A stretch of DNA of 59,323 nucleotides from Ignavibacteria bacterium (GCA_026416955.1 JAOAEE010000029.1:1-59323); one strand, 5' to 3'; positions 37,258 through 46,812 are shown, numbered from the stretch's first letter. Notes: a model not told the origin generated them from the letters alone. Made by a program: numbers and translations.

Positions 37258-37701
37258 ATGGCAATCGTAAGATTTGATCCATTCAGAGGATTTGAAACCT
37301 TGGCAAGAAGAATGAACCAAATTTTCGAAGAATTCGAGCGCGGAATTACTGTTTCGACCAGCGACTTCTCCCCAAAAGTTGACATTTCCGAAGATGAAAA
37401 GAACCTTTACATCACAGTAGAGGTACCCGGGGTCAACAAAGAAGACATCAAAGTTACTATTAATGATGACAATGTTATTGTAATCAAGGGGGAGAAGAAG
37501 CGCGAGTTCAAAACCGAGGACAAAGAGCGAAATTTTATACGTGTCGAGCGAAGCTACGGCTCGTTCCAAAGGTCGTTTATGTTGCCCGACAATGTTAAGA
37601 AAGACAATGTTAACGCAAAGTTCGAAAATGGTGTGCTAACAATCACTCTTGAAAAAGTTGAACCAGAACCACCGAAACAAATTGAAATTCCAATTTCCTA
37701 A
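37258..37701 (+). CDS. Hsp20/alpha-crystallin small heat-shock protein
   Basis: A 147-residue small heat-shock protein, an ATP-independent holdase. The alpha-crystallin domain runs about 40-135, with VEVPGVNKEDIKVTINDD and the end motif KFENGVLTITLEK. The N-terminal arm is short (FDPFRGFETLARRM), and the C-terminal tail has IEIPI, an I-x-I motif used for oligomer formation. GGAGGAGG precedes the ATG. A strong terminator follows, so it forms its own unit ahead of a paralogue and dnaK. Confidence 0.92.
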   Translation: MAIVRFDPFRGFETLARRMNQIFEEFERGITVSTSDFSPKVDISEDEKNLYITVEVPGVNKEDIKVTINDDNVIVIKGEKKREFKTEDKERNFIRVERSYGSFQRSFMLPDNVKKDNVNAKFENGVLTITLEKVEPEPPKQIEIPIS

Positions 37702-37707
37702 TTAAGC

Positions 37708-37741
37708 GAACAAGGGGTTGCCCCCTTGTTCAAATTTTTTT
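37708..37741 (+). terminator. Terminator after first hsp20
   Basis: GAACAAGGGG pairs with CCCCTTGTTC around a TTGC loop, followed by seven T residues. It stands between the two hsp20 genes. Confidence 0.88.
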
Positions 37742-37770
37742 ATGTTTTATTCACAAATAGGGAGGTTAAA

Positions 37771-38208
37771 ATGAAAATAAGAAGATTCAATCCATTTTGG
37801 GAAATTGAAAATATGCTGAAAAGTTTATCGAATATAATCGATTCGACAATTGAGAAGCAAGTTGATTACAGGTCGGACTTTACTCCAAAAGCCGATGTAT
37901 GGCAAGACGAAACAAACTACTACTTTGAATTCGAATTGCCCGGAGTTCGCAAAGAAGATGTGAAGTTGGCAATAAACGACGATAATGTATTGGTTGTGAG
38001 CGGAGAAAAGAAAATCGACCCAAATATCGAAAACAAGACTTGTTGCCGAAGCGAAAGGACTTATGGGCATTTCCATCGAGCATTTCAATTGCCCGATGAT
38101 GTAAATGTCAATAAAGTCAAAGCCAAATTCGAAAATGGTATTCTTACTGTTTCGATAGCAAAGAGCGAAGTAAAGCAACCCAAAGAAAAATTTGTAGAAA
38201 TTATTTAA
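37771..38208 (+). CDS. Second Hsp20/alpha-crystallin small heat-shock protein
   Basis: A 145-residue paralogue of the preceding gene. The alpha-crystallin domain has FELPGVRKEDVKLAINDD and ends in KFENGILTVSIAK; the N-terminal arm (MKIRRFNPFWEIENML) is also related. A CC pair (about residue 90, ENKTCCRSERTYG) is absent from the first copy and could give redox sensitivity. I chose the ATG at 37771 with GGGAGG 8 nt upstream; a longer reading from 37726 begins inside the preceding terminator. The tandem arrangement suggests local duplication. Confidence 0.9.
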   Translation: MKIRRFNPFWEIENMLKSLSNIIDSTIEKQVDYRSDFTPKADVWQDETNYYFEFELPGVRKEDVKLAINDDNVLVVSGEKKIDPNIENKTCCRSERTYGHFHRAFQLPDDVNVNKVKAKFENGILTVSIAKSEVKQPKEKFVEII

Positions 38209-38245
38209 TTGTAATATTGTGAATATTGTGGCGTCTTTAAAAATC

Positions 38246-38289
38246 AAAATGATAGCAGAAGTGTCCCGCACACTTTTGCTATCATTTTT
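38246..38289 (+). terminator. Long-stem terminator before dnaK
   Basis: A 19-bp stem (AAAATGATAGCAGAAGTGT against ACACTTTTGCTATCATTTT, with one G-U pair) and a CCCGC loop, ending in TTTTT. It separates the hsp20 unit from dnaK, so dnaK should have its own promoter in the 44 nt that follow. Confidence 0.88.
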
Positions 38290-38333
38290 GAAAAGAATAA
38301 AAACTATATGTTGTACAAATAAAGGAGAAAAAT

Positions 38334-40244
38334 ATGGGAAAAATTATTGGTATTGACCTTGGAACTACGAACTCGGTCGTTGCTGTGATGGAGGGAAGCA
38401 CTCCCGTTGTCATAGCTAATAGCGAAGGAAGCCGAACAACTCCATCTGTCGTTGCTTTTACAAAGACAGGGGAGCGGCTTGTTGGTCAAGCAGCAAAGCG
38501 ACAAGCAATAACAAATCCAACAAACACTGTTTTTTCGATAAAGCGTTTTATGGGGCGGCGTCCAAACGAAGTCCACGAAGAAATGAAAATGGTTCCATAT
38601 AAAGTTGTTCCATCTCCCGATGGAAATTCCGTACGTGTTGATATAAATGGTCGCCTTTACTCGCCACCAGAAATCTCGGCAATGATTTTGCAAAAGATGA
38701 AACAAACAGCCGAAGATTATCTTGGACAAAAGGTTACCGACGCTGTTATCACTGTTCCAGCATATTTTAATGATGCCCAGCGGCAAGCGACTAAGGATGC
38801 AGGAGAAATTGCTGGGCTAAATGTCCGCAGAATTATTAATGAACCAACTGCTGCAGCACTTGCTTATGGGTTAGACAAAAAGGGTAGAAACCTAACTGTT
38901 GCCGTCTACGACCTTGGCGGCGGTACATTCGATATATCAATTCTTGAAATTGGAGAAGGGGTATTCGAGGTCAAATCGACTAATGGCGACACACACCTTG
39001 GAGGCGACAATTTCGACCAGCGATTGATTGATTACATTGCCGATGAATTTATGAAACAAGAAGGCGTCGATTTACGCAAAGACCCAATGGCATTGCAAAG
39101 ACTTCGCGAAGCTGCCGAAAAAGCAAAGTGCGAACTTTCGCAATTGCTACAAACTGAAATAAACTTGCCGTTTATTACAGCTACTGCCGATGGACCAAAG
39201 CATTTGAATATGACGATAACCAGAGCTAAGTTCGAAAGCTTGTGTATGGACTTATTTGAAAAAACTTTGGGACCAGTTGAACAAGCCTTGCGCGATGCAA
39301 AAGTTACACCAGCACAAATCGACGAGGTAATTCTTGTTGGTGGTTCAACTCGCATTCCAAAGATACAAGAATTGGTGCGCAATTTCTTTGGAAAGGAACC
39401 TTCGAAAGGAGTTAATCCCGACGAAGTTGTTGCCGTTGGTGCTGCAATACAAGGTGCAGTACTTGCCGGTGAAGTCGAAGATATTCTCCTTCTTGATGTT
39501 ACTCCATTGAGCCTTGGAGTAGAGACCCTTGGCGGTGTTATGACTGTAATGATACCAGCGAATACGACCATACCAACAAAAAAGACTGAAATCTTTTCCA
39601 CTGCAACAGATAACCAAACTTCTGTCGAGATACACGTGTTGCAAGGCGAACGACCTCTTGCAAAGGACAATCGCTCTCTTGGGCGATTCCATCTTGATGG
39701 TATTCCCCCAGCACCACGTGGAGTTCCACAAATCGAGGTAACATTTGATATCGATGCAAATGGTATTCTCCACGTTTCTGCAAAGGACAAAGCAACTGGC
39801 AAAGAACAAAATATTCGTATCGAGGCTTCGAGCGGGTTGTCGAAAGATGAAGTCGAAAGGATGAAACGCGAAGCCCAAATGCACGCAGAAGAAGACAGAA
39901 AGAAACGGGAAGAAGTTGATTTGAAGAACCAAGCCGATAATTTGATTTACTCCACAGATAAGCAAATGAAAGAACTTGCCGATAGGTTAACTCCCGAGGA
40001 TAAGAATAGAATACAATCTGCTCGCGATAGATTGGACAAGGCAGTTAAAGAAAACAATATTTCAGAAATTCGTTCTGCAATTGATGCTTTGAACCAGGCT
40101 TGGAGCCAAGCATCGACAAGGATTTATCAGCAAGCCGGTGCAACTTCGCAAACTTCTGCTGGGCAAGGCACTAATGGTAAATCGCAAGAACAAGGTAAAT
40201 CCAACGTCGAAGAAGCCGATTTCACCGTCGTCGACGATAAATAA
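38334..40244 (+). CDS. dnaK: Chaperone protein DnaK (Hsp70)
   Basis: A 636-residue Hsp70. The ATPase domain opens with [18 protein letters not shown] and contains [16 protein letters not shown] and [14 protein letters not shown]. The interdomain linker [16 protein letters not shown] leads into the substrate-binding domain, and the C-terminal lid ends in the [11 protein letters not shown] tail that binds cochaperones. It refolds proteins with DnaJ and GrpE, which are not adjacent here. AAAGGAG precedes the ATG. The 700 nt upstream contain two Hsp20 genes, so the locus is a heat-stress cluster. No CIRCE element was found. Confidence 0.97.
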   Translation: MGKIIGIDLGTTNSVVAVMEGSTPVVIANSEGSRTTPSVVAFTKTGERLVGQAAKRQAITNPTNTVFSIKRFMGRRPNEVHEEMKMVPYKVVPSPDGNSVRVDINGRLYSPPEISAMILQKMKQTAEDYLGQKVTDAVITVPAYFNDAQRQATKDAGEIAGLNVRRIINEPTAAALAYGLDKKGRNLTVAVYDLGGGTFDISILEIGEGVFEVKSTNGDTHLGGDNFDQRLIDYIADEFMKQEGVDLRKDPMALQRLREAAEKAKCELSQLLQTEINLPFITATADGPKHLNMTITRAKFESLCMDLFEKTLGPVEQALRDAKVTPAQIDEVILVGGSTRIPKIQELVRNFFGKEPSKGVNPDEVVAVGAAIQGAVLAGEVEDILLLDVTPLSLGVETLGGVMTVMIPANTTIPTKKTEIFSTATDNQTSVEIHVLQGERPLAKDNRSLGRFHLDGIPPAPRGVPQIEVTFDIDANGILHVSAKDKATGKEQNIRIEASSGLSKDEVERMKREAQMHAEEDRKKREEVDLKNQADNLIYSTDKQMKELADRLTPEDKNRIQSARDRLDKAVKENNISEIRSAIDALNQAWSQASTRIYQQAGATSQTSAGQGTNGKSQEQGKSNVEEADFTVVDDK

Positions 40245-40270
40245 TAAAGTAACAAAAATTGATTTCTTGG

Positions 40271-40298
40271 ACAGGGGCTTAATAAAGCCCTTGTTTTT
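40271..40298 (+). terminator. Terminator after dnaK
   Basis: ACAGGGGCTT pairs with AAGCCCTTGT (one G-U pair) around AATA, followed by TTTTTT. It lies about 30 nt after the dnaK stop. Confidence 0.82.
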
Positions 40299-40342
40299 TA
40301 ATACTATATTCTCTTTAACTATCAAATCTATCAACAAGTTTC

Positions 40343-41608
40343 TTATGAATGTGCAGAAGCAACTAACTGAACGATATCGGCAATATGGGCGTCCAGAGTT
40401 TTCCCCGCCTCAGGGATAAATTTATTTTCGAAACGCTGAGAATATTTTCCGATTAAATATTCTACGACTCTTGTCAAACTTATTTCATCACATTCGTTAT
40501 TGATTAGTTGGTTAAAAAGGTTTCGTAAAAGGAAATCTTCTTTTAGTAAGTTCAGAAAAATTTTGGTAAAATTGGTTCTATGTTTTAGTAAAATCATTCT
40601 TTCATTAATAGCTAATAGCTGAGAAAACCAAATATCATCGTATCTAAACAGTAGTAAATCTGAAATTGATATTTCTTTCCTAAAAAGTTTCATAGGGATT
40701 TGATTACCATACAAAGCACCAAATATTACTTTTAACCCATTTGTTCTAAATATTATCTCAAAATAAAGCGTATCTTCTTCATATTTTTGAATCGAAATAT
40801 CGCTGTCCTTTTCGAAAATGTTCTTTAAATAATTTAAACCTTCCCTACTAGTAATAAAAAAACCGCTTTCTTTGTCTCTTTCTAAAGTGGCTGGTTTATC
40901 GTTTGTATCGAACAAAATACCAAAATAAATCTCAAGCGTTTTTATTTTAAAATAACTTAGTAACTCAATTAAAGAAAACTGAATATTATTTTTTCTGAAT
41001 AATTTTTGATTTGAAATCAAATAATTTGCAAATACTCCAAATTTTTCTGAGGTCCAAACTTCTCGTCTTGCAGCAGTTCCGCCAGAATCTATTCTATTCT
41101 TAAGTTCAATCATTACAATAGCATTTTCGTCCCACAAAATATTTCCAACATCTATTTTTACATTTTTAGGACCAATCCAATCCCAAGTATTAAGACGTAT
41201 TTCTTGCTTTTCATCGTTTGTTAACCCGCCAAAAGTAAAAATTCCTAATTTATGATGTAATAAGGGATTTTCTAACCATAACGGGAGTTCACTAAGATCT
41301 ATATCTAATGTGGATGTTTCGTAAGAAGAAGCAAGTTTCTTTTCGATATATTTTCCCTTTCCACCTTGGCTATGTTGATAAAATGAAGTAACCCCAAGCA
41401 ATGCTTCATAATATTCTTTAAGTTCATCGGGTATACTTAATAATCCGTCAAAGGCTTTTGAAATAGGGTCAAAATCTTTAGCATCAATTTCCGTGCATAG
41501 CTCCAAAAATTTTATAATTAAATTCTTATATGGTTCATAAAGTAGTCGGTGACCAATGTCGAGTTTGCTTTTGTTTTTTAAACATAGAAGATTCCATTTC
41601 TTTATCAT
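40343..41608 (-). CDS. Putative type II restriction endonuclease (PD-(D/E)xK fold)
   Basis: A 421-residue protein I do not recognise by family. A PD-(D/E)xK-type core is visible: KIDVG with D153, then 14 residues, then IELK with E168 and K170, followed by NRIDSGGTAARREVW. The rest is mostly helical. Only 1 nt separates it from the upstream DNA methyltransferase gene (TGA-T-ATG), so the two form a restriction-modification operon, methyltransferase first. Sequence is AT-rich with codon use unlike dnaK, suggesting acquisition. The nuclease role is inferred from the motif and the partner gene. Confidence 0.65.
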   Translation of the reverse strand: MIKKWNLLCLKNKSKLDIGHRLLYEPYKNLIIKFLELCTEIDAKDFDPISKAFDGLLSIPDELKEYYEALLGVTSFYQHSQGGKGKYIEKKLASSYETSTLDIDLSELPLWLENPLLHHKLGIFTFGGLTNDEKQEIRLNTWDWIGPKNVKIDVGNILWDENAIVMIELKNRIDSGGTAARREVWTSEKFGVFANYLISNQKLFRKNNIQFSLIELLSYFKIKTLEIYFGILFDTNDKPATLERDKESGFFITSREGLNYLKNIFEKDSDISIQKYEEDTLYFEIIFRTNGLKVIFGALYGNQIPMKLFRKEISISDLLLFRYDDIWFSQLLAINERMILLKHRTNFTKIFLNLLKEDFLLRNLFNQLINNECDEISLTRVVEYLIGKYSQRFENKFIPEAGKTLDAHIADIVQLVASAHS

Positions 41609-41609
41609 A

Positions 41610-42929
41610 TCATTTCTTAAAAATAATCACACTTTCTCCCCTAATTGCTCTGTTTCTTGCACCAAGTAGAGGATTAAAAATTAATTTTTCGAATTTAAAG
41701 CCAACTTCCTCACAAAATTTCTTTGCAGTCATTGTTGTTGGTATTTTCTTTCCATTTACTGTACTATCCCCAATAATAAGTGCAAATTTTCCTCCGGGTT
41801 TCAATGCCCAAAAGATATTTTCAATGGATTTTTTTAAATCTTCATAGTAAGCTAAAACTTTTTCTGGTAATCCATTAGTATGATTAGAGATAAAGTTTTT
41901 CTTCATTCCAAGATATTTATTTTCGATTTTGTTCATATTGATATTTAAGTATTCATATGCAACCTTGTCTTTTCCAACATAATCGATAGAAAAGTAATAT
42001 GGAGGACTTGTAATGCAAGCATCAAATTTGCTTTCAAATTCTGGTATATCTCTCAATTCTAAAATATCACCCTCGATAATTTTGGCGGGAACAAAGCTTA
42101 ACAAATGTTTATCTTTAATTTCTTTTGTTTTCAAGTAACAATCAGCAACATAATTATATTTTTCCTCAAAAAGCCCAAGAATTCCTTTTTTGTTATACCT
42201 ATTTGTACGAGAAAAAGCATCAAGAGTATCGAAGTAAATAGCCAACATTAATTTGAAAATGGTTTGGTTTGGGTGGGACCATTTTTTCCCCTCTATTGAA
42301 TAAAATATGTCCTCTAATTCATCTTTAGTAAAACTTATGATTTTCTCGTTGATAAAAAGTAAATCATTTTTTAATTCGGAGAGAATTACACCCATTGGGG
42401 TGACATCAATTCCAACACTTTTAATACACATCAAAGAGGCTTCGTGTGTAGTTGTTCCAGAACCATTAAATGGATCTAAAATTATTGAATTCTCATTTAG
42501 TTTGAATGCATTTATCAATGTTCTTACGATCCTTGGGTAAAATTTCCCTTTGTATGGGTAAAGATTGTGGAATGCATACGCATTAGTGTCTCCAAATTTT
42601 TCAACAAATTCGCTGTACAATGTTGTTTTACCTTTAACTTTTTCAAGGTGCGAAATTCTATTTCTTATTAAGGCAATATTCCCATCCAGTTCAACCGTTC
42701 TTTTTATGGGGTCTATATAATATTTATCCGTCAAGCCTTGAAGCTCCAAATCTAAAAATTCAAGGTCTGCCAAGGTTTGCATCCAAAAGCCGAAAGTAGT
42801 TTCTCCTTTTGGTTCTATAAAGGAATAAAATTCTTTGGAGTATTCATCAAAAATCTCTTCATAACTTGTAAAATCAAGGTTTTCAAAAATAGTTACTTGG
42901 TTATTAATTTTTTTGGCTTTATTACCCAT
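41610..42929 (-). CDS. Site-specific DNA methyltransferase (SPPY type, probable N4-cytosine)
   Basis: A 439-residue methyltransferase. The SAM-binding motif is LDPFNGSGTT (F154-G-S-G), preceded by a motif-X-like GKFYPRIVRTLI. The catalytic motif TSPPYYF is at about 307-313. SPPY is usual for N4-cytosine enzymes, though N6-adenine cannot be excluded. Order is SAM motif first, then about 140 residues probably including target recognition, then the catalytic motif, which differs from the beta order common in N4-cytosine enzymes. It protects the host from the adjoining nuclease. Confidence 0.85.
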   Translation of the reverse strand: MGNKAKKINNQVTIFENLDFTSYEEIFDEYSKEFYSFIEPKGETTFGFWMQTLADLEFLDLELQGLTDKYYIDPIKRTVELDGNIALIRNRISHLEKVKGKTTLYSEFVEKFGDTNAYAFHNLYPYKGKFYPRIVRTLINAFKLNENSIILDPFNGSGTTTHEASLMCIKSVGIDVTPMGVILSELKNDLLFINEKIISFTKDELEDIFYSIEGKKWSHPNQTIFKLMLAIYFDTLDAFSRTNRYNKKGILGLFEEKYNYVADCYLKTKEIKDKHLLSFVPAKIIEGDILELRDIPEFESKFDACITSPPYYFSIDYVGKDKVAYEYLNINMNKIENKYLGMKKNFISNHTNGLPEKVLAYYEDLKKSIENIFWALKPGGKFALIIGDSTVNGKKIPTTMTAKKFCEEVGFKFEKLIFNPLLGARNRAIRGESVIIFKK

Positions 42930-42995
42930 TTAGGTTGCAAAATTATTTTTCAAATTACTAATTTAATAAATACAAGTAATGAAAAGAGGCTCTTC

Positions 42996-43922
42996 TCATC
43001 TATCTTCTTTATTTCTTATTTCCACGACTATATTCTTTATTTTATCGAGTAGAAACAAGGGATTGGAATAATGAATATTTCTGTCGGAGTTTTCTGCAAG
43101 TAGCAATTTGCCTTGGGGCGAAAGCTGGGCAAGTTCTTTTTGGTTTTCTATCCAAAATTCCTCTATTTTTTTTGCTTGCTCGATTGGAATTCCAATTTGA
43201 ACAGACAAGCTTTCCATTACCTTTGGGTCGTGGGTTATTACATATAAGGGCACATTTGGAAATGAGTTTATTTTTGCTATTTCATCGATACTTTCCCTAA
43301 GTTCTTTCATTTCTTTAATTATGGTTTCGAAAAATTTCTTGTCGGATTGGTAAGAAATGATTGGAACTCGATATTCATCGGGGAAATTTTGGTAAAATTC
43401 TTCGAGCAATGGGGTTATTCTTCGTTTAAAAGATTCTTTGTCTAAATCGACAAGTTTTTGAAGATTATTTATTTTAGTTGTATACGAAGCAATTTCGAAG
43501 TAATCGGGAAAATCTTCTGATTCCAATTTGAAATAATCTTGGAAAAGCGAATCTACAAGAACAACTCCAGCAACATAATGGTGGAACATCTTTGCAAAAT
43601 GCTGAACGTAAAGTCCTCCTTCGAGGTGCCCAATCAAAATGTAAGGATGTTCCACATCGGAATTAAAAAGCAAGTTGAATAGGTGATTTGCAATATTGAA
43701 ACTGTTTCTTGGAGCGTTCGAACTTGGGCTTTCCGCATAGCCTGCCCTATCGTAAGTTACAACAGTAGTAATTTTGGATAATTCTTTTTGGATGTAGTAC
43801 CATTCAACCGAAAGTCCACCTATGGCTGGTTCGATAATAATTGGTGGATTGCCTTCCCCAAGAACCTTAATGAATAAGTTAACATCGCCGGCATTTAAAT
43901 AAACGCCATCAATAATATCCAT
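42996..43922 (-). CDS. Alpha/beta hydrolase-fold protein lacking the nucleophile serine
   Basis: A 308-residue alpha/beta hydrolase. The oxyanion region and YDRAGYAESP are typical of the family, and NIHYSNP near residue 280 supplies the expected catalytic His. The nucleophile elbow, normally GHSxGG, reads GHLEGG here (98-103), so the serine is replaced by leucine. The codons are CAC CTC GAA GGA GGA, with no sign of frameshift. It may be a non-catalytic binding protein. I chose the ATG at 43922, preceded by TAAGGAATT; the longer reading from 43952 lacks this. No neighbour explains its role. Confidence 0.8.
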   Translation of the reverse strand: MDIIDGVYLNAGDVNLFIKVLGEGNPPIIIEPAIGGLSVEWYYIQKELSKITTVVTYDRAGYAESPSSNAPRNSFNIANHLFNLLFNSDVEHPYILIGHLEGGLYVQHFAKMFHHYVAGVVLVDSLFQDYFKLESEDFPDYFEIASYTTKINNLQKLVDLDKESFKRRITPLLEEFYQNFPDEYRVPIISYQSDKKFFETIIKEMKELRESIDEIAKINSFPNVPLYVITHDPKVMESLSVQIGIPIEQAKKIEEFWIENQKELAQLSPQGKLLLAENSDRNIHYSNPLFLLDKIKNIVVEIRNKEDR

Positions 43923-43962
43923 ATAATTCCTTAAAAAAAAGCAATTTAACAAAAATTAGGGA

Positions 43963-44850
43963 TTATTTTGTAATTTTTTCGATTGCAAGTTTAACTTCTT
44001 CCATATACCAGCGCGGAGTGCTTGTTGCTCCGGTAATTCCAACTTTTTGAACATTATTGAACCATTCGGGATTGATTTCCTCTATTTCTTCTATAAAGTA
44101 GGACTTTGGGTTGGTTTCGGAACATATTTTAAACAAACTTTTTCCATTCGAGGAATTTCTTCCAGCAACGAAAATTACAACATCATTTTCCATTGCAAAT
44201 TTTCTAAGGTGCTCCTCGCGCCCAGTAACTGCACGACAAAGTGTATCCTTCACAACTAATTGTTCGCGGTAGTTATCGAATGCGTGCAGTTCTTTCACTT
44301 TCGTTTCGAGAGTTTCTTTTATCTTATTGAACAAATGCTTGTCCATAGTCGTTTGCGAAAGGAAAAGAGTTTTTCGTGTGAAATCAACTTTTTCGAGAGC
44401 CTCTTGCTCGGTTTGAATAACAATGCATTCATCGTTGCAAACACCACGTAGTCCAATTACTTCGGGGTGGTGTGGTTTGCCAAAAATAACAATTTGGTAA
44501 CCTTCGGAATAAAATTTACGGACACGGTTTTGTAGTGCAGTTACCAAAGGGCAAGTTGCATCGATAATTTCTAAGCCTAAATCTTGTGCCATTTTGTAAG
44601 TTGAAGGGGGTTCGCCGTGGGCTCGGATAATTACTTTTGCTTTTTCTTGGTTTAATTTTGAAAGGTCGTTGTGGAAAATTGTTTTTAGCCCTTTTTGTTC
44701 CAGTCGTTGAACCTCTTTTGGGTTGTGAATAATTTCGCCAAGTATGTATATTTCGCTGTTTTTATTTTGCTCGATTGTTTGCTCGGCGATTTCGATTGTC
44801 CGAACAACTCCCCAGCAAAATCCAGAATTCTCATCTATTGTAACTAACAT
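43963..44850 (-). CDS. ispH: 4-hydroxy-3-methylbut-2-enyl diphosphate reductase
   Basis: A 295-residue IspH (LytB), the last enzyme of the MEP pathway giving IPP and DMAPP. The three cluster-binding cysteines are C12 (GFCWGV), C100 (DATCPLV) and C205 (DTLCRAV). IRAHGEPP, FGKPHHPEV and GRNSSNGKSL are further conserved segments. It acts in the cytoplasm with an oxygen-sensitive Fe-S cluster. Length is normal for the short form. It follows cmk in the same direction, an association seen in many bacteria. Confidence 0.95.
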   Translation of the reverse strand: MLVTIDENSGFCWGVVRTIEIAEQTIEQNKNSEIYILGEIIHNPKEVQRLEQKGLKTIFHNDLSKLNQEKAKVIIRAHGEPPSTYKMAQDLGLEIIDATCPLVTALQNRVRKFYSEGYQIVIFGKPHHPEVIGLRGVCNDECIVIQTEQEALEKVDFTRKTLFLSQTTMDKHLFNKIKETLETKVKELHAFDNYREQLVVKDTLCRAVTGREEHLRKFAMENDVVIFVAGRNSSNGKSLFKICSETNPKSYFIEEIEEINPEWFNNVQKVGITGATSTPRWYMEEVKLAIEKITK

Positions 44851-44896
44851 TTCATTCCAATTTGATTAAACAAAAATTTAGAGACGACAAATAAAA

Positions 44897-45571
44897 TTAT
44901 TTATTAATCCGTTCAATTGCAAGTTGATATATTCTTTCGACTTGCTCCTCTATTGTAAGATTAGATGTATCTATTTCTATTGCGTCTGCCGCTTTTCTTA
45001 ACGGACTATGTTCACGAGTTGAATCAATAATGTCTCGTTCTACTATTTGCTTGCGAACTTCTTCGGGCGAAATTACAACCCCTTTTTGTTGCAATTCGAG
45101 TAAACGGCGGCGAACTCGTTCCTCGACACTTGCTACAAGATAAATTTTTAAATCGGCATTTGGAAATACTACAGTACCAATATCTCTTCCGTCCATCACT
45201 ACGCCCCCAGATTCTCCAATTTTCCTTTGCTGCTCGACAAGGAATTCGCGCACACATTTGTAGGTACTAATTGGGCTAACGAACTCAGTAACTTTGGGCA
45301 AACGAATCTCTTCGGAAACATCTTCTCCGTTGAGAAGTATTCTTAGCTCTCCACTTGAATTGGTGAAAGAAATGCTAATCTCGGGCAAAAGATTGCAAAC
45401 ATATTCCTCTGCCAAAGGCAAGTTCTTCCGCAGCCAAAAAAGGGTAACTGCACGATACATTGCACCAGTATCTATGTAATTGTAACCAAGACGCTTTGCG
45501 AGTAGTTTCGCTGTTGTGCTTTTTCCAGAACCCGCCGGACCATCTATTGCAATTACTAACCTTTTTTTCAT
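44897..45571 (-). CDS. cmk: Cytidylate kinase
   Basis: A 224-residue Cmk, phosphorylating CMP and dCMP. The P-loop is IDGPAGSGKSTTAKLLA, followed by NYIDTGAMYRAVT and GRDIGTVVFPNADLKIYL, all standard for bacterial Cmk. The end carries TREHSPLRKAADAIEIDTS. Length fits. The ATG overlaps the stop of the HAD phosphatase gene by 4 nt, so the two are translationally coupled. Confidence 0.95.
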   Translation of the reverse strand: MKKRLVIAIDGPAGSGKSTTAKLLAKRLGYNYIDTGAMYRAVTLFWLRKNLPLAEEYVCNLLPEISISFTNSSGELRILLNGEDVSEEIRLPKVTEFVSPISTYKCVREFLVEQQRKIGESGGVVMDGRDIGTVVFPNADLKIYLVASVEERVRRRLLELQQKGVVISPEEVRKQIVERDIIDSTREHSPLRKAADAIEIDTSNLTIEEQVERIYQLAIERINK

Positions 45572-46269
45572 AACCCCACAAATTCAAATATTTTTTCCTT
45601 CTCTGCGAAATTGTGGACAAGTAGGTCTGGTTCATATTTTGCAAGTTCATTGTAATTCGTTCGCCCAGTGGAAACTGCAATTACTTTTATATTGTTGACT
45701 TTTGCCGAAACAACATCAGGAATTGAATCTCCAATTACGAATGTATTTTCTTGTGTGAACATTTCTTTGTTGAAATATTCGTTAGCTCTTTTAATTGCTG
45801 CTTTATGTAAATTGCTTCTTTCGACGCTTTCGTCCCCAAACGCACCAAAAGGGAAATATTTATCCAAACCTACCAGTTTAAGTTTAAAATATGCACAATC
45901 TTTAAAATTACCAGTCAGTAAGCCTAAACAAACTTGGTCTTTTTTAGACAAAATTTCAATAAATTCATATGCATAATCAATAAGGTGGATTTGTTCTCTT
46001 TTGCAGTGTATAAAAAATTCTTCCAATAAGCGTTCCCAAAGTGAATTAATATTGCTTGTAACTAATTGAATATCAATGCCATAAATTTTTGCAATACGAA
46101 AAACGATATCCAAATCTGTTAATCCAGCAAAATCGAAGTCTATTTCAAGAGGCTTTTCTTTCACTCCAAAGAAGGAACGAAAAACATTTTGGAAAACAGA
46201 ACGAGAAACTCCATCCTCGACTCTAAGAATGGTTCCATCAATATCGAAAAGAAGAAGAACATTTTTCAT
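45568..46269 (-). CDS. HAD-superfamily phosphatase
   Basis: A 233-residue HAD hydrolase. Motif I is LLFDIDGTIL (nucleophile Asp), motif II is LLTGN, motif III is the Lys near KAAIKRANEY, and motif IV is IGDSIPDVVSAK. A helical cap lies between (about 20-95). The layout resembles phosphoglycolate phosphatase-like enzymes, but the substrate cannot be fixed from sequence. It overlaps cmk by 4 nt and follows ssb by 2 nt. Confidence 0.85.
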   Translation of the reverse strand: MKNVLLLFDIDGTILRVEDGVSRSVFQNVFRSFFGVKEKPLEIDFDFAGLTDLDIVFRIAKIYGIDIQLVTSNINSLWERLLEEFFIHCKREQIHLIDYAYEFIEILSKKDQVCLGLLTGNFKDCAYFKLKLVGLDKYFPFGAFGDESVERSNLHKAAIKRANEYFNKEMFTQENTFVIGDSIPDVVSAKVNNIKVIAVSTGRTNYNELAKYEPDLLVHNFAEKEKIFEFVGL

Positions 46270-46271
46270 TG

Positions 46272-46742
46272 TTAAAATGGGAGGTCGTCTTCTTCCTCGG
46301 TTTTCTGTCCTTCAGATGAAGTGAATGGTTCGCTTTGTATATCGTTGATGTAATAAGAAGTAGGGTCGGCGAACTCGTCGTAGCCTTGTGTTTCGACGGG
46401 TTCTCTTTCCCCACGCGATTCAAGATAAACAATAGAACGAGCAATTATTTCTGTGATATACGAAGTGACCCCGTTCTTTTCGTAAGAACGAGTTTTATTC
46501 CTTCCTTCGACGCAAACCCTATGCCCCTTTCGCAAAAGCCTATTTGCTGTTTCAGCAAGTGGACCAAAGGCAACAACATTGTGCCATTCGGTTTCTTCTT
46601 TCCACTCCCCGTTTCGGTCGCGATATCTTTCGTTTGTGGCAACTCGGAAGCGACAAAGGCTCACACCTTGGGGGGAGGTTCTAAATTCGGGTTCTGCTCC
46701 CAATCTTCCGATAATGATAACTTTGTTCATTGAAAAAGGCAT
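46272..46742 (-). CDS. ssb: Single-stranded DNA-binding protein, with acidic tip
   Basis: A 156-residue SSB. The OB fold covers about 1-110 (NKVIIIGRLGAEPEFRTSPQG, later EEKTEWHNVV-like EETEWHNVVAFG). The disordered tail ends in EEEDDLPF, the canonical acidic tip that recruits replication and repair proteins. GAGG precedes the ATG at 46742. It is one of two adjacent ssb genes; this one looks like the general housekeeping copy. A hairpin separates it from the other copy. Confidence 0.93.
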   Translation of the reverse strand: MPFSMNKVIIIGRLGAEPEFRTSPQGVSLCRFRVATNERYRDRNGEWKEETEWHNVVAFGPLAETANRLLRKGHRVCVEGRNKTRSYEKNGVTSYITEIIARSIVYLESRGEREPVETQGYDEFADPTSYYINDIQSEPFTSSEGQKTEEEDDLPF

Positions 46743-46762
46743 TGCAACCTCACAATTAATTT

Positions 46763-46805
46763 ATAAGACTGCCCGCGAAGTCCAGCCTTCGCCAAGCAGT
46801 CTTAT
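46763..46805 (-). terminator. Two-part hairpin between the ssb genes
   Basis: ATAAGACTGC pairs with GCAGTCTTAT, with an inner GCGAAG/CTTCGC stem. On the minus strand it follows the upstream ssb by 8 nt. The T tract after it is weak, so it may be a partial terminator or a processing signal. Confidence 0.55.
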
Positions 46806-46812
46806 TTAAACT

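Noticed and set aside
37021-38333. CIRCE operator for the heat-shock genes
   Set aside because: No TTAGCACTC-N9-GAGTGCTAA-like inverted repeat was found.
39032-39802. A 256-codon frame antisense to dnaK
   Set aside because: It mirrors dnaK codon structure, has no ribosome-binding site and no recognisable domain.
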